DNA from: Thinopyrum elongatum
Lineage: Eukaryota; Streptophyta; Magnoliopsida; Poales; Poaceae
Assembly (NCBI GenBank): GCA_011799875.1
Contig: CM022300.1
Span: 235,550,807 to 235,614,806, forward strand
DNA length: 64,000 nt
Direction: 5' to 3'
Both the position numbers and the translations under genes were made by a program. The notes under the pieces are model-generated. The model had not been told where the DNA came from. It did not search any database and saw only the letters and a program-made list of their open reading frames with translations. Of this stretch, positions 1-11,402 are shown in pieces. The stretch's first letter is position 1; each line of letters opens with the position of its first letter.

Positions 1-1432
1 GCGCTAACTCAGCAAGACGTCCTGAAGAAAATGGATCGTGCTTCTGCCTCCAAGGGAAGCAAGTCCAGGAAATCTATTTCCCCTCGTGCTAACTGATGTC
101 GCTTGAACTACGTCAGTATTTCCCCAAAGAGGAAGGGATGATGCAGCACATCCACGGTAGGTATTTCCCTCAGTTATGAAACCAAGGTATCAATCCAGTA
201 GGAGAACCAAGCAACACTATGTAAATGGTACCTGCACACAAAGAACAAATACTTGCAACCTGACGCGTAAGAGGGGTTGTCAGTCCCTCCACGGTAAAAA
301 GATAGATAAATTTGTGGTAGATTGGATAAATAGCTCTCGATAAAACGTGAAATAAAATAAGCAACAAAAAAGTGCAGAAAGGTATTTTTGGGTTTTTGGA
401 ATAATATATCTGAAAACAAAAGTGAATAAAAATAGGTCTCAAAGCAAATATGATAAAGAATAGACCCGGGGGCCGTAGATTTCACTAGTGGCTTCTCTGA
501 AGAAAATAGCACACGGTGGGTAAACAAATTACTGTTGGGCAATTGATAGAAGATCGAATAATTATGACGATATCCAAGGCAATGATCAATATATAGGCAT
601 CACGTCCAAGATTAGTAGACCAACTCCTGCCTGCATCTACTACTATTACTCCACACATCGTCCGCTATCCAGCATGCATCTAGTGTATTAAGTTCATGGG
701 GAAATGGAGTAATGCAATAAGAACGATGACATGATGTAGACAAGATCTATTCATGTAGGACTAGCCCCCATCTTGTTATCCTTAATAGCAACAATACATG
801 CGTGTCTTGCTGCCGCTTCTGTCACTGGGAAAGAACACCGCACGATCGAACCCATCACAAAGCACCTCTTCCCATGGCAAGAAAAGTTTATCTAGTTGGC
901 CTAACTAAACCAAAGATTCGAAGAAGAAATACAAGGCTATAAATAATCATGCATATAAGAGATCAAAAGAAGACTCAAATAATATTCATGGATATAGATC
1001 TGATCATAAACTCAAAGTTCATCAGATCCCAACAAACACACCGCAAAAAAGAGTTACATCAAATAGATCTCCAAGAGACCATTGTATTGAGAATCAAAAG
1101 AGAGAGAGGAAGCCATCAAGCTACTGCCTACGGACCCGTAGGTCTATGATGAACTACTCACGCATCATCGGAGAGGCACCAATGAGGATGATGAATCCCT
1201 CCGTGATGGTGTCTAGATTGGATCTCGTGGTTCTAGAACTTGCAGCGTTTGGTACAGATATTCTACGAAGTAAAAAACAAGCAAAAAATAGCAACTGGCA
1301 TTGGGCACTATGTCAATAGGTTAGTCCCAAAAAATGATATAAAGTTGCTATAAAATGATTGTAAAACATCCAAGAATGATAATATAACAGCATGGAACAA
1401 GCAAAAATTATAGATACATTGGAGACGTATCA
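1..1432 (-). repeat. G0 3' LTR (left copy, cut by window edge)
   Basis: Bases from about 906 to 1432 match 2867-3636. The left copy lacks about 241 bp present in the right copy at 3208-3448, with the break around 1247. Bases 1-905 extend the LTR beyond what the right copy retains. Short open frames here (for example 949-1149) recur in the other copy at 2910-3110 and are LTR sequence, not genes. Confidence 0.85.
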
Positions 1433-2866
1433 GCATCCCCAAGCTTAATTCCTACTCGTCCTCGAGTAGGTAAATCATAAAAACATAATTTTTGATGTGG
1501 AATCCTGCCTAACATGTTCATCACATATTCTTTTCTTTTGTAGCATGGACATTTGGACTTTTATATGGTTCAAAGAAATAGTCTAGTTTTGACATGAAGT
1601 TTCAATACTCAAGCATATCAACAAGCAACCATGTCTTTCAAAATATCAACACTAAAGAAACTTATCCCTAGCCCATCATGCTCAATCATTGACCCATTCA
1701 AGAAACACACTCGCATATTAGCTACATCCAATGCTCAAGTACGATCATAGTGCCCCTTAGTTGGTGCTTTATAAGATAAGATGGAGACTCAAATAAAAAT
1801 AAAAATTGCATAAAGTAAATAGATAGGCCCTTCGTAGAGGGAAGTAGGGATTTGTAGAGGTGCCATAGCTCAAAGCTTAAATTGAGAGATAATTTTTTTT
1901 GAGAGGCATACTTTTCCTGTCAACGAAAACGACCGAGTAATTCCCAACACTTTCCATGCTAGATATATCATAGGGAGTTCCAAAACAAAAAATAAAGTTT
2001 ATTCCTTTTTCCACCATTCTTTCACATTCCACGGCTAGCCGTATTCACGGGTACCGTCCATACCAACACTTTCCAAGGAATTTATTATTTGACAACATAA
2101 AGTAAATTTCTTTTTCATTTCGGGACTGGGCATCCCTATTACCGCTGCACTCTCATGCAATGACAAGTGAATAAACACTCATCTTGAGAATAACACATCT
2201 AGCATGGAAAATGTTGGGCACCCCCTGTCGCTTCATGAGCGGTACGGGCACACAAAAAGGAAGTTTATTTTGAAAATTAGAGATGGCACATACAAATTTG
2301 CTTAGAACGGCACGGAAATACTGCATATAGGTAGGTATGGTGTACTCATATGGCAAAACTGAGTTTAAGGATTTTGGATGCACAAGTAGTATTTCTACTT
2401 AGTACAAGTGGAGGCTAGCAAAAAGATTGAGAAGCAAACAACCAAGAAACGAAAAATCACATAAGCGAGCATTAAGCATAACTAACACTGAATAATGCAC
2501 CACAAGTAGGATGTAATTTCATTGCATAACTATTGACTTTTGTGCTTGCATAGGGAATCAGAAACCTTAACACCAATATTCTTACTAAAGCATAATTACT
2601 CACCAACATGACTCACATATCACTATCATCATATCTCGAAACTATTACAAAGAATCAAGTTTATTTTGTCCAATGATCTTCATAAAAGTTTTTATTATAT
2701 CCCTCTTGAATATCTATCACTTTGGGACTAGTTTCATATATTGCAATTGCTTTTGACAAGCTCAAACAAATCTAAGTGAACAACATGAGCATAATTTTTT
2801 TTCGTCTATCAAAATAATATAAGTGAAGCATGAGAGAATTTCTATAAAAATTTACTAACTCTCAAA
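1433..2866 (-). other. G0 residual internal region, non-coding
   Basis: AT-rich sequence between the two LTR copies. It begins at the polypurine-like tract and includes the CTCGTCCTCGAGTAGG palindromic stretch near 1455. No open frame with recognisable retroelement domains is present; it looks like the 3' untranslated part of the internal domain. The join at 2866/2867 links it directly to a truncated LTR, so the rest of the internal domain and the 3' half of the 5' LTR are deleted. Confidence 0.7.
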
Positions 2867-3636
2867 TAAACCAAAGATTCGAAGAAGAAATACGAGGCTA
2901 TAAATAATCATGCATATAAGAGATCAAAAGAAGACTCAAATAATATTCATGGATATAGATCTGATCATAAACTCAAAGTTCATCGGAACCCAACAAACAC
3001 ACTGCAAAAAAGAGTTACATCAAATAGATCTCCAAGAGACCATTGTATTGAGAATCAAAAGAGAGAGAGGAAGCCATCTACCTATTGCGTACGGACACGT
3101 AGGTCTATGATGAACTACTCACGCATCATCAGAGAGGCACCAATGAGGATGATGAACCCCTCCGTGATGGTGTCTAGATTGGATCTCGTGGTTCTGGAAC
3201 TTGCAGCAGCTGGAATTGTGTTTCGTCGACTCCCCTAGGGTTTTTGGAATATTTGGGTATTTATAGGGCAAAGAGGCGGTGTGGGAGGTCATCGAGGGGG
3301 GCACAATCCCCCTGGGCGTGCTTGGGCCCCTAGGCGCGCCCTGGTGGGTTGTGCCCACCTCGGGCCTCTCCTCCGGTACATCTTTGGCCCACTGGGTGTC
3401 TTCTAGACCATAAAAATTCTCCAAAAAGTTTTGCTACATTTGGACGCCGTTTGGTACTGATATTCTGCGAAGTAAAAAAACAAGCAAAAAAACAGCAACT
3501 GGCACTGGGCACTATGTCAATAGGTTAGCCCCAAAAAATGATATAAAGTTGCTATAAAGTGACTGTAAAACATCCAAGAATGATAATATAACAGCATGGA
3601 ACAAGCAAAAATTATAGATACGTTGGAGACGTATCA
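2867..3636 (-). repeat. G0 5' LTR, truncated
   Basis: About 770 bp matching the left LTR, ending (minus-strand start) at TGATACGTCTCC on 3636. It keeps the GC-rich segment at 3208-3448 that the left copy has lost. The minus strand carries a TATA-like TATAAATACCC near 3262, a plausible LTR promoter. Confidence 0.85.
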
Positions 3637-3641
3637 CTCCC

Positions 3642-4540
3642 CGAAAGAAAACCGTAGTCAAGAGATCAAAGAAGGCCGTTTCTAGCTCATCTGAAGAGTC
3701 ATCTAGTGAAGATGCTCCTGATGAAATTCCTATGTATGATCAACGTGCCATTCTCAACAAGCCATCCAAGAGCCCCTCTCCGGTGAAAGTTTTACCCTCT
3801 CCAATGAAATCACCAAGGCATGCATCCATTCCCCTCACTGAGAAACATTCAGGTTCTACAGCTGCGAGATCTGTGACTAACCTGAGAGCGAAGAGAAAGC
3901 TGCAATCTGAAGGAAAAGTTGATGCATCTGCTAAGAAGGCCAGACCCAGTGTTCCTGCTTCCACAGAGGAACAGAAGTATGATTTCAATCTCATGATTGA
4001 CGTGATTGAGAGTGCTGCATATGAGCAGTTTGGGCCTTCCTGATGATGTTACCAAAATGGTAATGAAACATTTCATTGAGTTGAGAAAAATCTCCAAGAA
4101 GCTGAATTAAGCTATCAAAGACAAGCAAGCCGTCGAGCAAATAAGGAGAGAGGCCAACTCTGAATTCATAAGCAAGAATCTAAACAAAGAGGTTATTGAA
4201 CTCACCAAGGCTCTCAGTCTCATGCGGAATGAGAAAATTGATTGGCACTCGTGGTTGCACATGGAGGTATCTTAGTTGTGTGACAGAAGAAACGAGGAAA
4301 TTGACCGCAAGGCAGATCTTGCTTGAAGGAGAATTAAAGAAGAAAAATGTCAGAAGGCCAGAGCAAGAGTTAGCAAACCGAAAGAAAATAAAGATCGCCG
4401 CCTTCAGACTGTTGCTAATGCTCCACTTGACTCAAGTACTCCCTTGCAGCAGATTCCTTCATGGACTCGATCTTCTTCCGAGCGGGATTTCAGGCAAGAT
4501 GACCATTACCTTGGATATCACTACTATCTTTGCTTGCTAG
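3642..4540 (+). pseudogene. Degenerate retroelement-associated ORF, function unknown
   Basis: One frame is open from 3642 to 4043 and encodes a Ser/Lys-rich stretch (repeated SSSEE and SPSPVK-like motifs) followed by a more ordered part ending EQFG. A one-base shift near 4030 lets the reading continue in another frame (LPDDVTKMVMKH, then a helical charged region with KQAVEQIRRE) to about 4270, with one TAA. Composition suggests a basic, disordered N-terminus followed by a coiled coil. I do not recognise the family; similar sequence occurs near large Triticeae LTRs. It is cut on the left by the G0 insertion and is not functional. Confidence 0.5.
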
Positions 4541-6603
4541 TTGTCTCGATGCTATCACTATGTCGCGCTACCTACCACTTGTTTATCAAGCCTCCCAAAT
4601 TGACATGATAAGCCTCTAACCTTTCCACCATCCCAGCAACCGTTGTTTGGCTATGTTACCGCTTTGCTCAGCCCCTCTTATAGCATTGCTAGTTGCAGAT
4701 GCAGTTGCAGGTTGTTCCATGTTGGGACATGGATATCATGGGATATCACAATATCTCTCATTTAATTAATGCATCTATATACTTGGTAAAGGGTGGAAGG
4801 CTCGGCCTTTTGCCTGGTGTTTTCTTCCACTCTTTTTGTCCTAGTTTCTGTCATACCGGTGTTATGTTCCTTGATTTGCGTTCCTAACATGGTCGGGGTT
4901 TATGGGCCCCCCTTGACAGTTCACTTTGAATAAAACTCTTCCAGCAAGGCCCAACATTGGTTTTACCATTTGCCTAATAACAACTAAAACTTGCATAGGG
5001 ACTTACCGATACCCGAGGATTCTTAATCAACAACCCCGGGCCAGTGCTCGACATGAGTGTTGGTCCAAACTAGAGCACTGTGTGGGGCCACCCCAGGGCA
5101 ACCTGGGTTATTTTGGCACCTGTACACATAGCTCATCCATTGTGGTCTGAAACGAGATACTGGCAGCTCCTATCAGGGTGTTGGCATGTTAGGAGGTCTT
5201 GCTGGTTTTGTTTTACCATTGTCAAAATGTCTTGTGCACCGGGATTCCGAGTTTGATCGGGTTGTCCCGAGATGGAGATTTACCTCCGCGGATCATGAGA
5301 GTTTGTGATGGACTAAGTTGGACACCCCTGCAGGGTTTAATCTTTTCGAGAGCTGTGTCTGCGGTTATGTGGCAGATGGGAGATTTATAATATCTGGTTG
5401 TAGAGAACTTGACACTAGAACCGAAATAAAATACACCAACCATGTGTGTAACCGTGATCGTCTCTTTTCGAGGAAGTTCAGAAAGAGAACACGGCGGGGG
5501 TTATGTTTGACTCGTAAGTAGTTCAGGATCACTTATTGATCATTACTAGTTTGCAACCGTTATGCGTAGTTGCTCTTTTTACTCTTGTACTTGTAAGTTA
5601 GCCACCATACAATGCTTAGTGTTGCTGCAACATCACCACTTATTCATTCTATACCCATTAAGCTTTGCTACTCTTGATACCCTTGGTAATGGGAATCCTG
5701 AGTCCTCGTGGCTTACAGATTACTACAACAACAGGTGCAGGTACAGGTAATGCGATGGCATGACGTGAGAGTGATGCTTGCTTGCTTTTGGAGTTCTTCT
5801 TCTGCTTCTTCTTCTGCTTCTTCTTCTTTGTCGATCTTGGGTTAGGTTCCTGGTCGGCAGCCTGGGCCAGCAGGGTGGATGACGTTTGTGTTTTCGGTTT
5901 GTTTTCATCCATAGTCGGATTTTGCTCTTCTGTATGATGTTTGATGTATTAATGTGGCAATTTATGACTTTGTATGTATCCCCAATTGTGTTGTATATGG
6001 TTCAATGTAATGATATCCACCTTGCAAAAGCGTCTTCAATATGCGCTTCTATCCTTGGTTGGACCTTTGAGTTCCACTCGGATAGGATCGCATATTGGGC
6101 GTGATAGGCAGACTCCTCGGGCACGGGTGGCAGGGATCCAGGCCTAAGCAGGCCTGATTCAGGCCCCGCAGGCCTGAAGTGGTGGGGGTGCTTAGGGCGA
6201 AGGCGTGGGGTGGCTTGGGCGGTTGGATCTAGATCTGAGGATCCAGATTACGATGGCAGGGCCGGCAGCGGGTTTGCCATGTGGCGGCGGTGTAGGGGCT
6301 CGGTGCGGAATTTGAGGGAGGGGTGGCGGCTGGGAGGTAGGCGGAGGGGTAGGTTTCCAAATCTGGCAGGGGAGGTGTTTGTATAGGAAAATCTAGGGTT
6401 TAGGAGGGTTTGAGGGGGTTTCGGAGCCCTTCGATCACGATCCGATGGTCCGGGTCAGAGGGAGGTAGTGCAGGGGGGTAGTGGGTTGTGTAGATGGGTT
6501 GGGCTGAGAAGAGAGGGAAGGAGGGCAGCCCGACACAGGTTTTCGGAACTCCAAAAACGTCCGACATTTATCCGGCTATAGTGCCGCTATAGTTTACGGT
6601 TGG
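4541..6603. other. Old retroelement/LTR-like debris without a gene
   Basis: 4541-6103 resembles the long LTR of a Triticeae large-LTR (LARD-like) element; this is judged from memory of the family, not an alignment. A (TTC)n-type run lies at 5795-5830. 6104-6603 is G-rich with a CCTAAACCCTAG-like run on the minus strand near 6390, suggesting the 5' leader of a captured or broken transcript. Near 6575 the motif CCGGCTATAG followed by CCGCTATAG may mark a DNA-transposon end. No supported coding region. Confidence 0.4.
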
Positions 6604-7268
6604 TGTCGTGGTTTTGTCACGGCAAATGTCTTCATGAGAAGGCTAAGTTGTGACGCCATCGTTGCTAGGTGGAAGCTTGGATGAGATTGATTGGAAACAA
6701 GAAGATGCAAGTTTTACCCAGGTTCAGCCCATCACGGTGGAGGTAAAAGCCTACATCCTGCTTGATTGCTATTGATTGTGGTGGTCTCGATTACAAGGGT
6801 GCTTTTTCGCTACCTCTACCTCGAGAGCTATCAAAACATCTATCTCGAGACTTGTCTATCTAAAAAACCTGTCCTTCTGATGACCCAGGGACTCGCTTTA
6901 TATAATAGATGAGTCCATGTGGTTACAAGAGATTCCGTGTTATACCCACAGTCAGAGTCCTACTCTAAGTCCTCTAAATCCTCTGTGTCTTCCAAGTCGG
7001 GGGCCTCCGTCTTGTATTTGGACTCCTTGGTGGAATTTCATCTAAGTCCAGGTCCTGTAGCAGGCCGGGTGAAGAGTATAGCCGGCTCATGGTTGTAGCC
7101 GGCTCAAGGTTGTAGCCAGATTAATCGTAGCCGGGTCAAGATTGTAGCCAGCTCATGGTGGTAGCCAGCTCAAGATTGTAGCCGACTCATGGTTGTAGCC
7201 GGGTCAACTTAACTCCAGAACTGACTTAACCTTAGAGCCGGGTCTAGACGCGAATAACTCCCTCGACA
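6604..7268 (-). repeat. G1 3' LTR
   Basis: A 665-bp LTR running, on the minus strand, from TGTCGAGGGAG to CCACGACA. It is followed on the plus strand by TTAGCCCCCC, the counterpart of the TTAGGCCCC after the G2 left LTR. The plus-strand order of conserved blocks (CTACCTCGAGAGC, GACTCGCTTTATATAAT) matches 62657-63077. The minus strand holds a TATATAAAG TATA box near 6898. Confidence 0.85.
7078..7206. repeat. 19-bp tandem repeat inside G1 LTR
   Basis: About seven imperfect copies of a 19-bp unit containing TTGTAGCC and GGCTCA, visible as a run of TAGCCGGCTCATGG-like blocks. It lies inside the LTR near its minus-strand 5' end (U3). Copy number is not comparable with the right LTR, which is truncated before this point. 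Confidence 0.8.
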
Positions 7269-7731
7269 TTAGCCCCCCAAGTTAGCTTCAATACAGGCTT
7301 GGCGTGCATTCATGCTAAGCTCCTGAAATAAGAATAATTAGTACGTTTAAGTGATGCTCAAATGGCCGCTTATTCAGTTAACTGGCTCATGGGACGTTTG
7401 GGTCTCTTTTGTCATATCAACAGGTCATCTTCACAGTCAACTTGCTGACGCTGGTTCCTCGCAGAAAAATAGTGATAATAATAACCCATCGGATGTTGAG
7501 CTACCTTCGAGTGCTTTCTGTGAATAACTTACAGGAGATAAACTTTGCAAGCTTCCACCAAGAATATGAGACCCAGCTTGCTCAAAACTGAGAGTTTGAA
7601 GGTGAGTTGGTCACTCTGAAAAAATCATGAGGTATATTCCTCCTTTATTTCCATATACCTGTAGCCCACAAGCTCCGAGTTTACCACTTCGTGATGACTT
7701 GGTGCTTTGCATAGAAATATATTTTCAGTGT

Positions 7732-8112
7732 GTAGCCCCCAAGTGCTGGGTTGTCTTGCCTTCAGCAACTAGGGACTTGAACTTAGTCTTGAATGTTGTA
7801 GATATATAGTTGCAAATAGCGTAGCCCTAAAGTTCCAGGTTGCATGCCCTGTGGCAAGCTAGGACTTATAATTGTCTTGTGCTCATAAAGCTTCAGTTAG
7901 TGTAGCCCCAAAATGCCGGGTTGCTTGCCTCCAGCGACTCGGGACTTGTTGAAATTTGTATAACTTGAACTGAGTAGTGTAGCCCCCAAGTGCCGGGTTA
8001 TATGCCTGCAGCGACTCGGGACTTACATGTACTTTTCCTTTGAAAAGAATAACATCACATGATGTAGCCCCCAAGTGTCGGATCGCATGCCTGCAGCGAC
8101 TTAGTACTATGT
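7732..8112. repeat. About 85-bp tandem repeats, GTAGCCCCCAAG type
   Basis: Five units, each starting GTAGCCCC(C)AAG and containing TGCCGGGTT, GCCTGCAGCGACTCGGGACTT or variants. The same unit occurs three times inside an intron of the antisense gene of G2 (about 24970-25250), so the segment is probably the remnant of the same intron in G1. Confidence 0.8.
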
Positions 8113-8953
8113 GATAATAATATAACCCATTTTTAATTATACAGGCAATGTTGAATAAGGCCGGCTCGGAAATTTCTGAGTTGAAGGAGTAGGACTTGTT
8201 GCTTTATATGGTAGTGCCATCATATACTTCAGAAATTATCTTGAACTGATATTAATCTGGCTTGAATGAATCCTTGACTGCGGTTGCAGTGCAACCCTGA
8301 CAAATTATTGTTTTATATGAATATCCTGCAATAATACCTTTGTGCTTGAAATGAATCTTGGGCCGTGGTTGCAATACAAACCAGCAAAGTATCTTGGTAT
8401 AGAAATCCTTGAGCAACTCATAAGAGAATAATATGAGACCCAACCTTTCAAAGATAAAACCGACTTCTGCAAAAATAAGCAATATATATATATATATACT
8501 TATAATAACTTCTGGTTAAGTTAGAATTCAGAGTAATTGGTGCAATAACCAAATAATATAAATATGATCAAATTTAAATTAAAATGAAAAAGTCGGCTGT
8601 CAAGACATGAGAAAAGACCGGCTTTCGAGGATCGAGTCTAGGTTTCGCTTCCCCTGGAAGCAGGCCTTGTAGCCTCTTTTGGTTTATCCTCGCTATCTAA
8701 AAGCCGACTCTCACATGACTTAAGCCGATGTTTTAACTTTGACAAGTTCAGGGTCGACATAGTCCATAATAGGCATCAGTGTGATTGACTTATCAAAAGT
8801 ACAGTCGGGTCACCTTTTTGGAGTAGCATCAAGCTGACAGGCAGGTATAACCAATTATAATAATGGCATATGCTCGGTCAGGAGGGATGTTAGTAGCTAA
8901 ACTCGATGAGTTAGAAGCCCCCAAGTGACTAATGATCAAAGAATAAAGACTCA

Positions 8954-9720
8954 CACTACTGCAGGATGGTCCAAACGCGACACTACAATCAGAGACCCTT
9001 CGACGAAACTATCTGCGATGCATTAATCGCAAACAATGATGTAAAAAATGTCAAAAAAGATACAAAACATTTGCGATTGCGGAGACATCAAACACGATTC
9101 AGATTATTGTTGAGTGTGCGATGCGTGGCATATGGTTAATCCAGAAGAACTATTTGCGATGAGCCAGATCAACAGAAAGAGGCAGCCATATGAAGGTGTG
9201 TGTGATATACGGCATACACTTCACTCAGATGAACTGTTTGTGATTAGGGGATGCAGCAGAAACAGTCAGCCAGATCAAGGTGTGTGCGATATATGACATA
9301 CAGTTCACTCAGATGAACTGTTTTTGATTAGGCAACACAACAGAAATGGTTCAACTTAACAAGATGTGTGTGATACGAGGCATATAGTTCACATAGATGA
9401 ACTGTTTGTGATGAGCCAAAAGAACACAAACGATTTGTGTAAACAAGATGTGTGTGATAGGCGGCAAACAGGCCACTCGGATGAACTATTTTGCCATGAG
9501 AAAATATAACTCAAATGGTTACTACAGTTCATTCGTGTGCGATTATGTGTGCAGAAAAAAAATTAAAAAATGCAAACGAGTTGCTTGCGATCGCTAGGAG
9601 TATCGCAGATGATGCTTGGTGCGAGTACTCGTGTGCGATGATTAGTAAGTTACACTTATGTTTCCTTATGTTAACACATGTGTGATAACACGTGACACTG
9701 CATACGGTTGTCGGGTTGTG
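8954..9720 (+). repeat. C1 A-end: terminus and subterminal motif array
   Basis: Starts CACTACTGCAGGATGG. The next 700 bases hold more than a dozen TGTGCGAT, TTTGCGAT or TGTGTGAT-like words, organised as imperfect 60-100 bp units containing GATGAACTGTTTGTGAT. The first ~90 bases match the inverted right end of C2 (51716 leftward), including CAGAGACCCTTCGACGAAAC. Such subterminal repeats are the known TNPA-type binding platforms of CACTA elements; binding here is inference. Confidence 0.8.
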
Positions 9721-9949
9721 TGCTCCACTTAAGTCTTCCCGAGCTCCAGCGAAGGCTTCCCGCGCTCCAGAGGGGTGAATTGTAAAATCCCCAATCCCCT
9801 AGCTAGGTGAATTGTAAAATCTCCAATCCCCTAGCCACCTGCTAGCTATAAATAACCACAGCAATGGCCGACAGCAGCGACTTGCTACTAATCCACTTGT
9901 TAGGTAGTTACCCACACATACCGACATACCCCCAACGGCCGACGATGGG

Positions 9950-10548
9950 ATGGAGTTGGGCGATGGCGGAATCAAGGCTGAAGGCACGATGGTCGGCTTG
10001 GTGGTCGACGGCCATGCCGCCGTCTCTCCCAACGACTACCAAAGAAAGCAGGAATCACGGTATGAGCAAGCTGCCAGGTTAGCCAGGGTCATCCTAAAAG
10101 CGGACAGGGATCACTAGCGGGCAATACTGCTGGCTCGGCGCAGAGTGCGGTGGATGGTGCGGGCGGCGGAGCAGGAACCCCTACGACGCAAGGAAAAATA
10201 CACCAGTGGTGGCCACCGCACGAGGCGCAGGCTTATGTCCCAGATGGAGGAGGGCTCATCGCCGAACATCGCCGGGGCAAGCCTGGGTCCATCACGGCAG
10301 CCCTGGCGAGAGCCAACGCCGTCTCGTCGGACATCAACGGGGCAGACCCGGCGGTCGCAGTAGCCCTGGTGAGCGCTGTGCCCGAGGCAGTACCGGCGAT
10401 CCCCAATGTCGATGCTGCCCCAGCCTTGATCGATCAAGGTGTGTAGGTCATCGACTGGGCGGCCTTGGCTGCCACTGAGCCCATGATCGACACGCTGATA
10501 GACGATGGCTGTTGTGCGTGCTGGGTCGGCGTCAGGTGCACAGTATAG
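9950..10548 (+). pseudogene. Degenerate ORF near the C1 A-end, function unknown
   Basis: A frame from an ATG at 9950 encodes 55 residues, ending in a basic helical stretch (YQRKQESRYEQAARLARV) before a TAG at 10115-10117. The frame stays readable for some distance as basic sequence (RRRVRWMVRAAEQEP). Farther on, a different frame from 10150 to 10446 is acidic and Ala/Val-rich and continues after a TAG to a stop at 10548. It looks like one gene broken by a nonsense codon and a frameshift. Its position matches the exonuclease-like gene of C2, but I see no sequence similarity to it. A TATAAATA box at 9847-9854 upstream is a plausible promoter. Confidence 0.4.
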
Positions 10549-10592
10549 CTCTTTTGTGCACGCGCGGTTTGTTACATTCTTGTAAATTAGCG

Positions 10593-10620
<28 letters not shown>

Positions 10621-10623
<3 letters not shown>

Positions 10624-10668
10624 GGGTCTATTCTGCTAACACCCTTAACACTCTTATTCTGCTAACAC
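10621..10668 (+). repeat. M1 left terminal inverted repeat
   Basis: Contains GTCTATTCTGCTAACAC and a second CTTATTCTGCTAACAC block. It pairs with 17990-18034 read on the minus strand. Confidence 0.7.
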
Positions 10669-10739
10669 GCAGCTTATTCTGCTAAAACCCGAAGCAAAAC
10701 CCGCGACACAAATTACACGAACGAACACACACAGTGAAC

Positions 10740-11397
10740 AAAAAAGCCTCCCCCACCCCACCCCCCAACCCCACCTATCACGCACCCCTCCTCCAACTTG
10801 TCCATCGCCGCCGCCTGAACCGACCCCGACACCACCTCCTACCCAAGCTGCCTCCTCGCCTCGATCCATTCCTCCGACCCCAACCACCTCCTATCCCCGT
10901 GCTGCACCCCCTCCACTTCATTCTTCCTCGTCGGCAGAGCCACAGCGGCGCCCCTGCCGCCGGATCCGACACGCGCCGACGAGAAGCTTTGGATTCCGCG
11001 CTTGCGAGAGGGCTGAGCCTCCTCCCCAGCAGCTCCGGCCATGTCAGTACCCACCGTCGCAGTGCTGTCCCTGCTACCTCCCTTCCCCACACCACCGGAT
11101 TCATCTCCCCAGGGTGACGCCCGATCCAGCCAGGCCCGATGGAGGAGAGCAGTCGGCTGTCTTCCTCCTCTCCAGCGAGGCCTGGACGCCCCCTCTTCCG
11201 GCGCGGACCAGCCACCCCGGATCCCGACCCTCGCCGCCACCACCTCCGCTCTACACCGCGGGTGGATCTGGGCAGCCACTGCCGGTGTCGCGCCCCTGGC
11301 TTCCCCACCGGACTCCCCTCTTCCATCCTCTGGACTGCACAGTATGTAGTGCGGGCAACTGTGGTGTGCAGTGCAGCTCGCCTCGGCGTGTAGCTTG
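10740..11397 (+). other. GC/CT-rich, Pro-rich block, possibly captured gene fragment
   Basis: Strongly C-rich sequence with overlapping open frames on both strands (longest on the minus strand, 10778-11572). All encode low-complexity Pro/Arg/Ser-rich peptides, so none is convincing. The sequence resumes after the S1 insertion at 15957-16080 with similar GC content. Capture of host 5' exons by a MULE (Pack-MULE behaviour) is plausible, but the source is not recognisable by eye. Confidence 0.35.
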
Positions 11398-11402
11398 TCC
11401 CC

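Larger units (their letters stand above)
1..3636 (-). mobile_element. G0: internally deleted Triticeae gypsy-type LTR retrotransposon
   Basis: Two copies of one LTR lie in the same minus-strand orientation, separated by a non-coding internal piece. Each LTR begins on the minus strand with TGATACGTCTCC (ending at 1432 and 3636). Next to the 1432 end is a polypurine-like GGGGATGC, the expected position of the primer tract before a 3' LTR, so the left copy is the 3' LTR and the right copy a truncated 5' LTR. No gag or pol is left. The sequence resembles abundant Triticeae families such as Sabrina or WHAM, but I cannot fix the name. The left end lies outside the window, so no target duplication can be checked. 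Confidence 0.85.

Noticed and set aside
949..3110. Matching 66-residue frames at 949-1149 and 2910-3110 as a duplicated gene
   Set aside because: They are the same position in the two G0 LTR copies; the coding strand is opposite to the element and there is no domain.
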